From contig CAYUTA010000026.1 of assembly GCA_964447605.1 (NCBI GenBank), forward strand, positions 1-34,670: a DNA stretch of 34,670 bases. The letters run 5' to 3'. Positions 1 to 7,237 of this stretch are shown piece after piece. Below the pieces are notes generated by a model that was not told where the DNA came from, made no database searches, and saw only the letters and a program-made list of their open reading frames with translations. The stretch is from CAYUTA01 sp964447605 (GTDB lineage: Bacteria; Bacillota; Clostridia; Christensenellales; CAG-138). The position numbers and the translations under genes are program-made. Within the stretch, counting starts at the first letter, position 1. Each line of letters starts with the position of its first letter.

Positions 1-6
1 TGATGT

Positions 7-12
7 TATAAT
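7..12 (+). promoter_or_regulatory. Probable -10 box of the flavoprotein gene
   Basis: A perfect TATAAT hexamer sits 68 bases before the start codon of the first gene in an AT-rich setting. The matching -35 element would lie outside the window, so this is only half of a promoter. Confidence 0.4.
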
Positions 13-79
13 TATACCATATTCATCGTGGCTGCGCCCGTTTTTATACAGCCTCTGATAATTTGTGAGGAGGATAACA

Positions 80-775
80 ATGAAAATTGTAACGATTAAT
101 GGGACACCGTTTCGCGGTGTTACATATCACATGAAAACGTTGTTTTTAGATCAGTTAAAAGGTGATAACCTGATTATAGAGTTTTATCCAAAAGATATTC
201 CACCGTTTTGCGTAGGCTGCAAAAACTGCTTTCTAAATGGCGAAGAAAATTGTCCCCATTATGCAAGTGTAAATGCTATTTGGACTGCGGTGCTAGAAGC
301 AGATTTATTGGTTTTCGCTTACCCTGTCTATGCACTTCGTGCCCCGGCCTCTATCAAATCATTGCTTGACCACTTTTGTGTACATTGGATGGTACACCGT
401 CCCGAACCCAAAATCTTTGAAAAGACAGCAGTTATCATTACGAACAGCGTTGGCGCACCTAATGGACCTGCGCAAAAGGATGTTAGAACAAGTCTATCTT
501 GGATGGGTGTTTCAAAAATATATGCCTGTGGTGCTGGCATGATGGGCGATATTTTTATAGATAAAATGACCGGTAAACATAAAGAAATGCTTTCAAGGAA
601 GATGTGCAAGCTTGCTGACAAAGTATCCCATATAAAACCGCTCAGACGAAAAAGCTTAAAAATAAATATGCTTTTTTCTATGTGTAAGCTTCAACATAAA
701 ATGGTGCTAAAATCAGAGGCGCAACCCAGTCTTGATAATCAGCATTATATTGATAATGGTTGGATAAAACGATAA
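80..775 (+). CDS. Flavodoxin-fold NAD(P)H-dependent oxidoreductase
   Basis: A 231-residue protein of the NADPH-dependent FMN reductase / flavodoxin-like family, probably a cytoplasmic FMN-binding reductase of unknown electron acceptor. The N-terminus (KIVTINGTPF) matches the first strand and phosphate loop of the fold. Residues near 48-59 carry a cysteine cluster (CVGCKNC, then NCPH) typical of family members that bind an Fe-S cluster or have redox cysteines, and FAYPVYALRAPASIK near 80 is the usual second flavin-contact region. I start it at ATG 80, because GAGGAGG lies just upstream; an in-frame GTG at 65 overlaps that ribosome site. The gene is far more AT-rich than its neighbours and uses A/T-ending codons, which suggests transfer. 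The basic C-terminal 60 residues have no obvious match. Confidence 0.75.
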   Translation: MKIVTINGTPFRGVTYHMKTLFLDQLKGDNLIIEFYPKDIPPFCVGCKNCFLNGEENCPHYASVNAIWTAVLEADLLVFAYPVYALRAPASIKSLLDHFCVHWMVHRPEPKIFEKTAVIITNSVGAPNGPAQKDVRTSLSWMGVSKIYACGAGMMGDIFIDKMTGKHKEMLSRKMCKLADKVSHIKPLRRKSLKINMLFSMCKLQHKMVLKSEAQPSLDNQHYIDNGWIKR

Positions 776-829
776 TTCAACCAAACAAAATGAGCATAAT
801 CCGAATGTTAGATAGCAGAGCCGACCACC

Positions 830-880
830 CTTGTCAACGATAAAATGAACGGGCTACGCTCGCCGTTGACAAGTGCGTCT
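830..880 (+). repeat. 10-bp inverted repeat followed by AAGTGCG; possible oriT
   Basis: CTTGTCAACG at 830-839 and its exact reverse complement CGTTGACAAG at 864-873 flank a 24-nt loop. A second nested pair, AACGG/CCGTT (848-852/863-867), offers an alternative fold. The right arm runs straight into AAGTGCGTCTGCCCC. MOBQ-type transfer origins (RSF1010 and relatives) have an inverted repeat followed by a nick core of the form AAGTGCGCCCT, so the arrangement is similar. The resemblance is partial, and no relaxase gene is present here. Confidence 0.35.
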
Positions 881-908
881 GCCCCTGCTTGTATGACAGA
901 TAAGAGAA

Positions 909-929
909 CGAAAGCAACGAGTGCTTTCG
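909..929 (+). repeat. 8-bp perfect hairpin
   Basis: CGAAAGCA (909-916) pairs with TGCTTTCG (922-929) around the five-base loop ACGAG. No T-run follows, so it is not a standard terminator. It lies between the two larger inverted repeats of this stretch. Confidence 0.5.
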
Positions 930-952
930 CCCCCAATCATTATGGGTGGACG

Positions 953-1060
953 GTCACGCTGTAGAAATTATGAAGGCCGTATGTGGCAAGGCTTTTCAGA
1001 CATGAAATCGGCAGGGATAATGCTATTCGTACCCGTTAAAACAGGTCTCTACAGCGTGAC
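953..1060. repeat. 13-bp perfect inverted repeat, arms 82 nt apart
   Basis: GTCACGCTGTAGA at 953-965 is the exact reverse complement of TCTACAGCGTGAC at 1048-1060. A perfect 13-bp dyad is unlikely by chance in a stretch this short. It could be the closing stem of a structured RNA, a recombinase or relaxase site, or ends of a small inserted cassette. The 82 bases between the arms have no good reading frame. Confidence 0.6.
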
Positions 1061-1100
1061 AGCAAGCAAATAGAATAGCGACAGCAACACAGCTTCATTC

Positions 1101-1265
1101 TTATATTTTCCGGTATCTCTTTATATCATCACGGGAAATCCGGGCACCATTTGGGTGCCAAAGCGTCAAAAATCCATTGGCAAAGTACACAGTAAGTTGC
1201 TGTAGACACAGCGGCCATGCAGGGTTGCAGTTTCTCCGCTTGTACGGATACAGAAAATTAAACAC
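1101..1265 (-). pseudogene. Short reading frame, probable gene remnant (54 codons)
   Basis: A minus-strand frame from GTG 1265 to TAA 1101 gives 54 residues. The last part (YFANGFLTLWHPNGARISR, then DDIKRYRKI) has the look of a real folded protein tail: mixed hydrophobic and charged residues, an NG turn and a basic end. No ribosome-binding site is evident before the GTG. It could be a genuine small protein of a mobile element or the 3' piece of a decayed gene. I do not recognise a family. Confidence 0.3.
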
Positions 1266-1317
1266 TATTTTTTATGTGTCTGTCCGGGCAGGGCGCCTTT
1301 TCCCCTCCCGCAAACCG

Positions 1318-1326
1318 TGCTATACT
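1318..1326 (+). promoter_or_regulatory. Extended -10 promoter of the sirtuin gene
   Basis: TGCTATACT is an extended -10 element (TGn plus TATACT). The -35 region has no good match, as often seen with extended -10 promoters. The first transcribed base is predicted at about 1333-1334, which is the A of the sirtuin ATG. Confidence 0.5.
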
Positions 1327-1333
1327 GAATCAT

Positions 1334-2080
1334 ATGGATAACATGCCGCAAAAACAGGTGGATTCTCTGCGGGAGTTGCTCGACTCGGCAAAACGCGTCG
1401 TGTTTCTGGGCGGCGCGGGCACTTCAACCGAGAGCGGTATTCCGGACTTTCGTTCCGGCAATGGGGTGTTTCAGGCCATCGAGCAATTCGGCCAGCCGCC
1501 GGAAACGCTGCTTGGCCATGATTTTTTCCTGCGGCACACGGAGACGTTTTACGCATACTACCGCAAGTTCCTGCTTTACCCGGACGCAAAACCCAATGCA
1601 GCGCACACAGCGCTCGCACGGCTGGAGGCGCAGGGGAAGCTAAGGGCCGTGATTACGCAAAATATCGACGCGCTGCACCAGATGGCCGGCAGCAAAAACG
1701 TTCTCGAGCTGCACGGCAGCGTATACCGCAACCATTGCATAGACTGCGGCCGGCCCTGTTCGCTCGACGCGCTTCTTTCCATGCCGGGCGCGGTGCCGCG
1801 CTGCGCCTGCGGCGGCGTCGTCAAGCCCGACGTGGTGCTCTACGGCGAAGGGCTGGATTCGGCTGTGCTTGGCGCGGCGGTGGAGCATATTTCCAAAGCG
1901 GATATGCTCATCATCGGCGGAACGTCGCTTACGGTATATCCGGCCGCCGGACTCACGGATTATTTTCGCGGAGAAAGCCTTGTTGTCATCAATCTGTCCA
2001 AAACGCGTGCGGACAGCCGCGCGCGGCTCTCAATCAGCGCCCCCATCGGCAAGGTGCTTGCCGCCGCCGTAAGGCAATAA
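1334..2080 (+). CDS. NAD-dependent protein deacylase (sirtuin, Sir2 family)
   Basis: A 248-residue cytoplasmic sirtuin that removes acyl groups from lysines using NAD. The NAD-binding motif GAGTSTESGIPDFR is at residues 27-40, TQNID at 108-112, catalytic His127 in LELHGS, and the zinc ribbon uses Cys135, Cys138, Cys157 and Cys159. GGTSLTVYPAAGL near 195-207 is the second nucleotide-contact region. Length and motifs fit a full bacterial enzyme. I choose ATG 1334, not the in-frame ATG 1274: the -10 box at 1321-1326 lies inside the longer version, neither start has a Shine-Dalgarno site, and the shorter start fits the family. The mRNA is then likely leaderless. It is followed by the MreB gene, which has its own promoter. 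Confidence 0.9.
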   Translation: MDNMPQKQVDSLRELLDSAKRVVFLGGAGTSTESGIPDFRSGNGVFQAIEQFGQPPETLLGHDFFLRHTETFYAYYRKFLLYPDAKPNAAHTALARLEAQGKLRAVITQNIDALHQMAGSKNVLELHGSVYRNHCIDCGRPCSLDALLSMPGAVPRCACGGVVKPDVVLYGEGLDSAVLGAAVEHISKADMLIIGGTSLTVYPAAGLTDYFRGESLVVINLSKTRADSRARLSISAPIGKVLAAAVRQ

Positions 2081-2104
2081 TGGACGCAATGACAATTTTT
2101 TGCA

Positions 2105-2133
2105 TTGTCCGACAGGCTCCGACATGATAGAAT
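2105..2133 (+). promoter_or_regulatory. Sigma-A-type promoter of the MreB gene
   Basis: TTGTCC (2105-2110) and TAGAAT (2128-2133) are separated by 17 bases, and the MreB start lies 55 bases downstream. The preceding GGACGCAATG...CATTGTCC can also form an imperfect hairpin that overlaps the -35 element and could act as a weak end for the sirtuin transcript. Confidence 0.5.
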
Positions 2134-2187
2134 AGCTTTATGGCCGCGGCCGCGCGGGGTATGGTTGCTGATTAAAGGAGTTCGGAC

Positions 2188-3222
2188 ATGGGTTTGTTCA
2201 GTCTATCGGACGTTGGAATCGATCTGGGTACATCCAGTACGCTTGTATACGTCAAAAAACAGGGCATTGTGCTGCGCGAGCCATCGGTGGCGGCGGTGGA
2301 ACGCGTCACAGGGCGCATCGTCGCAATCGGTGAAGACGCGCGCAAGATGATGGGCCGTGCGCCGAACGACGTGCTGGTTATCCGTCCGCTGCGCGACGGC
2401 GTCATCAGCAATTTCGACATAACCGCGCGCATGCTGCATTATTTCTTCAAAAAGGTCGTGGGCGCACGGTTGTTCAGGCCGCGCGCGGTGGTTTGCGTGC
2501 CTTCCGGCGTGACCGAGGCGGAAAAGCGCTGCGTCATCGAAGCCACGCTGGAGGCCGGCGCGCGATATTCCTATCTCATTGAAGAGCCGATGGCGGCCGC
2601 CATCGGCGCGGAGGTGGACGTGATGCAGCCCAAGGGCTCCATGGTGCTCGACATCGGCGGCGGAACGACGGATATCGCGGTCATCGCCTCGGGCAGCATC
2701 GTGCTGTCGGATTCCATCAGGATGGCGGGCGATAAGTTCGACGACGCGCTGATGCGGTATATGAAGCGCAAGCACAACCTGTTCATCGGTGAGCGCAGCG
2801 CGGAGGATATCAAGGTTTCCTATGGCCGCGCGCATATTGAAAAGGAGCAGCGCATCGTGGAGATCCGCGGCCGCAGCACGGTGACGGGCCTACCGGAGAG
2901 CGTTCCCATCGGCACCAATGAGATGGTGGATGCGCTGAGCGAGCCGCTATCGGCCATATTAGAGCGCGTGCGCGGGCTGTTCGAGCGCACGCCGCCAGAG
3001 TTAGCCACCGATGTTGCCGAAAACGGCATCACCCTTACGGGCGGCGGCGCTTTGCTGCGCGGGCTCGACCAGTACGTGTCCGAACGGACGCATGTGCCCT
3101 GTCGGGCGGCCGACGACCCGATCAGCTGCGTGGCGCGCGGCACGGGCATCGTGCTCGAAGAACTGCAAACCTATAACGGGGCGATCTATGATTACCGCAG
3201 AGGCGAATATTTTGCGGGCTGA
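2188..3222 (+). CDS. MreB-family rod-shape actin homologue
   Basis: A 344-residue bacterial actin that polymerises under the membrane and guides lateral cell-wall synthesis. Seen: the first phosphate loop GIDLGTSSTLVY near residues 10-21, the second phosphate motif DIGGGTTDIAVI near 155-166, the adenosine motif TGGGALLRGLDQY near 288-300, and EEPMAAAIGA near 131-140, all in the order and spacing of MreB. The ATG has AAAGGAG at good spacing. It stands alone, without mreC, mreD or minCD next to it, which is common for the paralogues Mbl and MreBH in Firmicutes, so I do not pick among MreB, Mbl and MreBH. The C-terminus is about ten residues longer than usual (ends with YDYRRGEYFAG). Confidence 0.92.
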   Translation: MGLFSLSDVGIDLGTSSTLVYVKKQGIVLREPSVAAVERVTGRIVAIGEDARKMMGRAPNDVLVIRPLRDGVISNFDITARMLHYFFKKVVGARLFRPRAVVCVPSGVTEAEKRCVIEATLEAGARYSYLIEEPMAAAIGAEVDVMQPKGSMVLDIGGGTTDIAVIASGSIVLSDSIRMAGDKFDDALMRYMKRKHNLFIGERSAEDIKVSYGRAHIEKEQRIVEIRGRSTVTGLPESVPIGTNEMVDALSEPLSAILERVRGLFERTPPELATDVAENGITLTGGGALLRGLDQYVSERTHVPCRAADDPISCVARGTGIVLEELQTYNGAIYDYRRGEYFAG

Positions 3223-3412
3223 ACATCGTTTCATCCCTTCTAAAAACAATGTTTTTTGATAAGGCTACGGCGGTTTGCCGCTTGCGGCCATGGCCTGAGC
3301 ATACCGGCCCCGTATGCCTGCCGAGGGCAACACGGCTATGGCGCAGTTTATGCGCCCGTCAAGCCGTGGTTCGGATTTGTCCGGCATGCCTGATTCTGCG
3401 CTTTCCCGTTTT

Positions 3413-3448
3413 GGGATTGGCCACGCAATCCCGATGGAGCCTTTTTTG
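3413..3448 (+). terminator. Weak terminator candidate after the MreB gene
   Basis: GGGATTG (3413-3419) and CAATCCC (3426-3432) form a 7-bp stem with a 6-nt loop. A run of six T lies 10 bases further on (3443-3448). It sits between two convergent genes (MreB and the CotH protein). The T-run is too far from the stem for a classic terminator, so this is tentative. Confidence 0.3.
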
Positions 3449-3461
3449 ACGCGCCGGCCGC

Positions 3462-6400
3462 TTACGCCGTCTGTCCCGCGTCCGCGGGCTGCGGCGTGCC
3501 GGGCTGTGGCTGCAACGCCGTTTCCGCGGTCAGCTCCGCGGCATATTGCGCCACCAGCCCGTCAATTTCGCTTTTGCTTACGCCGAAGTATTTGCGCATG
3601 TTTTCCAGCGCGTATTCCGGGCGGTTGGCGACGGTCTTTCTCAGCGACGCCACCTCGGATTCCCATTTGCTCATGCTGCCCGGCTTGCCCCATTTCCTGA
3701 TTTGACGCGGCATCTCAGCACGGAGCGCCTCCGCCATTTCATCCAGAATCGCCGTTGCGCGCTCGCTGTTAAAGTACTTGACCACGCATTCGACATACCG
3801 CCGCACGCAATATTCGCGCCATGCGGCGTTTTTCTTGAGTCCGATATAGATTTCAAAATACGTCAGTGAACCGTTTGCCGAGGGTACGCCGTTTGCGTTA
3901 AAATACTGGCCGATCATATCGCGCGAGGCGCTGTTGCGGAACCCGAAGTCCAGGTCGTAGAAGATGGGCCGCCATTTCACCGTGTTATCCTGTGAGCGCC
4001 AGTACTTCTGGTTGAACATATCGGAATTGCACACGTAGGTCTGCGCGATGAAATAGTCTGTAAAGAACTCCACGTCGATGCGCCCGGCAAACTCGGCGAA
4101 TTTCGCATCGTCGCTCAGGCGCGTATTGGCCGCATATTCCCGCAGGTTGAGAAAGTCGTCGTTTCTGCCGGAAAGGGCGACGCTGTTGCGCCGGATGATA
4201 TCCACCGCGTCGCTGTCCACACCATAATGGGCCTCGAGATATTCCTTGTTTTGATCCTCGCCAAGATCATACAGCCCGTTATATTTGCCATTGACATAGA
4301 CTGCCACGGGGCGCGTGGCGCTGTTGTCGATATGCATGCCCTCCACGAGCCGCTGGCAATAGGAGTCCCGCATGCGCGCATACAGCCAGTCCTGCCCGCC
4401 GTTGCGCACAACCAGCGCTGAAAACGTGGAGAACTCATAGCCCGGAAAAAACGGATAGGTCACCGTGCTCTGGCCATACCCTGCGCGCAGGTTGATTGAA
4501 ATGGACTTTTGCGCATAGACGACCGTGCCCGCGCCCTTGACCTTGATTCCGGCCGGGAATGTGACGCCCAGCGTGCCGTCGGTTTCATAATAGGAAATGA
4601 GCGCCTCATTCTCAATTTTGTTAAGCTGGTCGGACACGTTCAGGCTTTCCTTAACAAGCTTGGGATCGCCGTTGACGCAGACCACCGGCACCGTGTGCGG
4701 CTCCTCAAACAGATAGGTTGCGGTGGTGACGGCGCTGTGAAACTTGCCGTCAAGTACGCTGGCGGCGCGCAATACGGTATTGCCGCCAATTGTGACCGGC
4801 CCGGCATAGCGCGCGCTGTTGGCGGTGGGCATGCTGCCGTCGGTGGTATAGTAGACGGCTGCGTTCGGATCGCGGCAGGTAATGCGTACCGTGAACGCCT
4901 CGGTATGGTACAGCCCCATCTCGGAAAACGCGGGTTCCGGCGCATAGCCCGAGACAAACCGGGAAGAATTCTTTTCCCCCTTGGTCGCGCGCTGAAAAAA
5001 CACGCGTTCCACGCTTGCGTCGTCCTCAAGGCGTCCGCTGGTGATCCCTTCGCTGAGCGCGCCCGTCTTAAATACGTCCACCTGATTCCCCTGCGCGTCG
5101 CTGAGCACGATATTTTCGCCCCCACCGCCGATTCCGAACGTGGCGACACCGCTTTTTTGGCGCGTCGCATGGCTTGTCGTCTCAATTACGGCATACTCGC
5201 CCGCGCCGATCGCCAGGCTTTCGATCTGCCACTTCTGCGGCTCCCTGAGGCTGTCGCTCAAATACCAGCCGGAAAGATCGACGCGTTCCGCGCTGCCGTT
5301 GTACAGCTCGATCCAGTCGTTTTTGCGGCTCTTGATCTCGTTTACAGCGCATACCTCGCTGATAAACACGCCCTCCGGATTGAAACAGCCGATTGAATCG
5401 GCTGTTTCAAATCCCTGCGCATTTTCATAACCGGGCGTTGGCTGCGCAAAGTAACGCAGGCTGCCGCTCTTATCCCTGCCGATGGAAATATTATCGCGCG
5501 TCAGCGCGTCAAGCGGAATACGCTCGGTCTTCAGGCCGTTGATCGTGGTCAGGTACAACGCCGTCTCGTCGTCTGCCAGCCCGAACGACGCGTGCAGCTC
5601 GCCCTCGCGGCGGTTCTTGCCGGAAAGAAACACCAGCAGGTAACCGCCCGCCTCCATTTGTACGTCCGGTAGCGCCCACTTGTACAGGTCGGCCTCGTTG
5701 TCGGATAGAAAATAACCGTACAGCGACATGGCAGACGCCGAGGTGTTGACAAGTTCCACCCACTCGCCGCGGTCGCCGTCGCCGTCGATGGCGCTGAGCG
5801 TATTGTGTCTGAGCACCTCGTTGATGTGCACCGGGTCGCCCGCTTCCATCGGCTGCAGCCCAAGCTCTGTAAACGTATCCATGGAGTTTTCCGCCTCAAA
5901 GGTCGGAAACGCGGTATAAGCGCCTCCCTCCTCCGTTTTGACGACCGCTATGCCGGTGGAAAGCCCCTGCGCCCAACGGATTTCGTCGAGCACGGTGCCG
6001 CGCAGGTCGGCAAGGATGACGCAGGTATCGTTTTTGCTCAGTTTAAATGTAGAATGAATTCCGCTCTCGCCCGCGCCGCCCAGGCCTGACAACCAGATAC
6101 ACAGATAGCCGCCCGCCGGGATGGTGGCCGCCGGCAATTGCCAGCGCATCACGTTGGCTTCGCTGTCGGAAAGATAGTAGTTTTCCAGCTGCAGCGCGCT
6201 TTGGCCGGTGTTGTGCAGTTCTACCCACGGGTATCCGTGCGTTTCGTCCGTCGGCATGACCTCGCTGATTATCAGCGCCTCCTGCGCCTGGTTGTGAAAC
6301 AGGTTTTGCAGGCTGCTTTCAATCGTGCCCGTGTTCGGCGCCCCCGGCGTGGGCGCGGCGCAGTACCCAAAGGTGCCGTCGCTGCGGCGCGCATAGGAGA

Positions 6401-6857
6401 CGTCCGTGTACAGCGCCGGGATTTCCAGCTGATCCGCCACGCCGTAGTAAGCGTCCGTCAGGTACACAAAATCTCCGCTTTTGCTCAGCCCAAAGCCGGT
6501 GCACGGCGCCTCGGTCCTGGTCGCGCCGTTGTTATCGGCCGCATAGACGACCAGGTACGCCCCCGGCGCGATCGTCACGGGCCCAAATACAAACTTGTTT
6601 AAATTGCGCAGATTGTCCGAGAGTCCGTAGCCCTCAAGCGAGATCGCCTTATCGGAGGCATTGTACAGCTCGATCCAGTCGGGCGAGCCGAGGTCCGGGT
6701 CGATCAGGGAATGCTTGTTGCTGGACACGACCTCGTTGATGACCAGCGCGCCGGTCCGGGTCGTGCTCGCCGTAAGCGCGGCGCAGGCCGAGGCCAGCGG
6801 CAGCAGGGCAACCACAAGCGCAAGACAGATCGACTTGTGCAACAGGCGTTTTGGCAT
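3462..6857 (-). CDS. Exported CotH-kinase protein with four lamin-tail-like domains
   Basis: A 1131-residue secreted protein. A signal sequence covers residues 1-28 (basic start, hydrophobic core, then ASACAAL; a lipobox is imperfect). Four repeats of the lamin-tail type follow at roughly 36-165, 194-310, 343-470 and 495-600, each with an INEV/ISEV start, a WIELYN or WVEL motif and a YLSD-type turn. A chitobiase/hexosaminidase C-terminal-like module is at about 640-718 (YYTTDGSMPT). The CotH domain spans about 770-1080; its FYDLDFGF motif holds Asp968 and Asp970, the likely metal-binding residues. CotH enzymes are atypical protein kinases known from Bacillus spore coats; this one is probably a cell-surface protein with unknown substrate. 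The tail is Pro/Gln-rich. The start is supported by GAAAGGAT upstream. It reads convergently to the MreB gene. Confidence 0.85.
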   Translation of the reverse strand: MPKRLLHKSICLALVVALLPLASACAALTASTTRTGALVINEVVSSNKHSLIDPDLGSPDWIELYNASDKAISLEGYGLSDNLRNLNKFVFGPVTIAPGAYLVVYAADNNGATRTEAPCTGFGLSKSGDFVYLTDAYYGVADQLEIPALYTDVSYARRSDGTFGYCAAPTPGAPNTGTIESSLQNLFHNQAQEALIISEVMPTDETHGYPWVELHNTGQSALQLENYYLSDSEANVMRWQLPAATIPAGGYLCIWLSGLGGAGESGIHSTFKLSKNDTCVILADLRGTVLDEIRWAQGLSTGIAVVKTEEGGAYTAFPTFEAENSMDTFTELGLQPMEAGDPVHINEVLRHNTLSAIDGDGDRGEWVELVNTSASAMSLYGYFLSDNEADLYKWALPDVQMEAGGYLLVFLSGKNRREGELHASFGLADDETALYLTTINGLKTERIPLDALTRDNISIGRDKSGSLRYFAQPTPGYENAQGFETADSIGCFNPEGVFISEVCAVNEIKSRKNDWIELYNGSAERVDLSGWYLSDSLREPQKWQIESLAIGAGEYAVIETTSHATRQKSGVATFGIGGGGENIVLSDAQGNQVDVFKTGALSEGITSGRLEDDASVERVFFQRATKGEKNSSRFVSGYAPEPAFSEMGLYHTEAFTVRITCRDPNAAVYYTTDGSMPTANSARYAGPVTIGGNTVLRAASVLDGKFHSAVTTATYLFEEPHTVPVVCVNGDPKLVKESLNVSDQLNKIENEALISYYETDGTLGVTFPAGIKVKGAGTVVYAQKSISINLRAGYGQSTVTYPFFPGYEFSTFSALVVRNGGQDWLYARMRDSYCQRLVEGMHIDNSATRPVAVYVNGKYNGLYDLGEDQNKEYLEAHYGVDSDAVDIIRRNSVALSGRNDDFLNLREYAANTRLSDDAKFAEFAGRIDVEFFTDYFIAQTYVCNSDMFNQKYWRSQDNTVKWRPIFYDLDFGFRNSASRDMIGQYFNANGVPSANGSLTYFEIYIGLKKNAAWREYCVRRYVECVVKYFNSERATAILDEMAEALRAEMPRQIRKWGKPGSMSKWESEVASLRKTVANRPEYALENMRKYFGVSKSEIDGLVAQYAAELTAETALQPQPGTPQPADAGQTA

Positions 6858-6881
6858 CTACACATATCCTTTCAACGATAG

Positions 6882-6890
6882 AGTATATCA
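6882..6890 (-). promoter_or_regulatory. Extended -10 promoter of the CotH gene
   Basis: Read on the minus strand, TGATATACT is an extended -10 element about 25 bases before the ATG. A weak -35 (TTTTCA) lies 17 bases further upstream. The same TATACT form appears before the sirtuin and the first XRE gene. Confidence 0.45.
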
Positions 6891-6981
6891 TACGCATTGT
6901 AGGTTGAAAAGAAAAGAGAATGTAAAAACAGCGCGCCAGGCCGGTTCGGCCCTCTTTGCCACGACTCGATCTCCGGCGCGC

Positions 6982-7010
6982 TTGACATCGGCCTGAAACT
7001 CCGGTAGCAT
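6982..7010 (+). promoter_or_regulatory. Strong promoter far upstream of the CEOS gene
   Basis: TTGACA (6982-6987), a 17-base spacer and TAGCAT (7005-7010). The -35 is perfect. Transcription would start near 7017, giving a leader of about 220 nt before the ATG at 7238, or a separate short RNA. No good reading frame with a ribosome site is seen in 7017-7160. Confidence 0.5.
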
Positions 7011-7163
7011 TAATAAATAAGCACAGGATTGTTTGTCGTCTGTCATCGATCTGTTTGGCATTGCACATCCCCATTGCGCACCGGCGTTTTGTCCGCCTGC
7101 CGCGTCGCGCCGCATGCAGTCCGGCAAAATCAGCGACTGCACAGGCCGGCGTATTGTGCGGGC

Positions 7164-7192
7164 TTGACGCCGTTTGTTAAATTTGTTAAAAA
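7164..7192 (+). promoter_or_regulatory. Proximal promoter of the CEOS gene
   Basis: TTGACG (7164-7169), 17 bases, then TAAAAA (7187-7192), 45 bases before the start codon. Together with the promoter at 6982 it gives the gene two possible start points. The 6891-6981 part of this gap shows nothing else I can name. Confidence 0.45.
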
Positions 7193-7237
7193 TGTCCTTC
7201 GATGGTAACCGTAAACAAGGAAAGGAAGTGTAGCAAC

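Larger units (their letters stand above)
776..1317. other. Gene-poor, repeat-rich stretch, probable mobile-element remnant
   Basis: About 540 bases between the flavoprotein gene and the sirtuin promoter. They hold no convincing full gene but several perfect inverted repeats (listed separately), a short minus-strand reading frame at 1101-1265, and lower GC than the chromosome to the right. The layout of dyads without genes resembles the non-coding end or transfer origin of an integrated element. That reading is inference; no integrase, relaxase or transposase is visible in the window. Confidence 0.45.

Noticed and set aside
6649..7142. Minus-strand frames upstream of the CotH gene
   Set aside because: They cross the CotH promoter and start codon in another frame and look random.
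7202..7237. Earlier in-frame start (ATG 7202) for the CEOS-like gene
   Set aside because: No ribosome site before it; the purine-rich site lies between it and ATG 7238.
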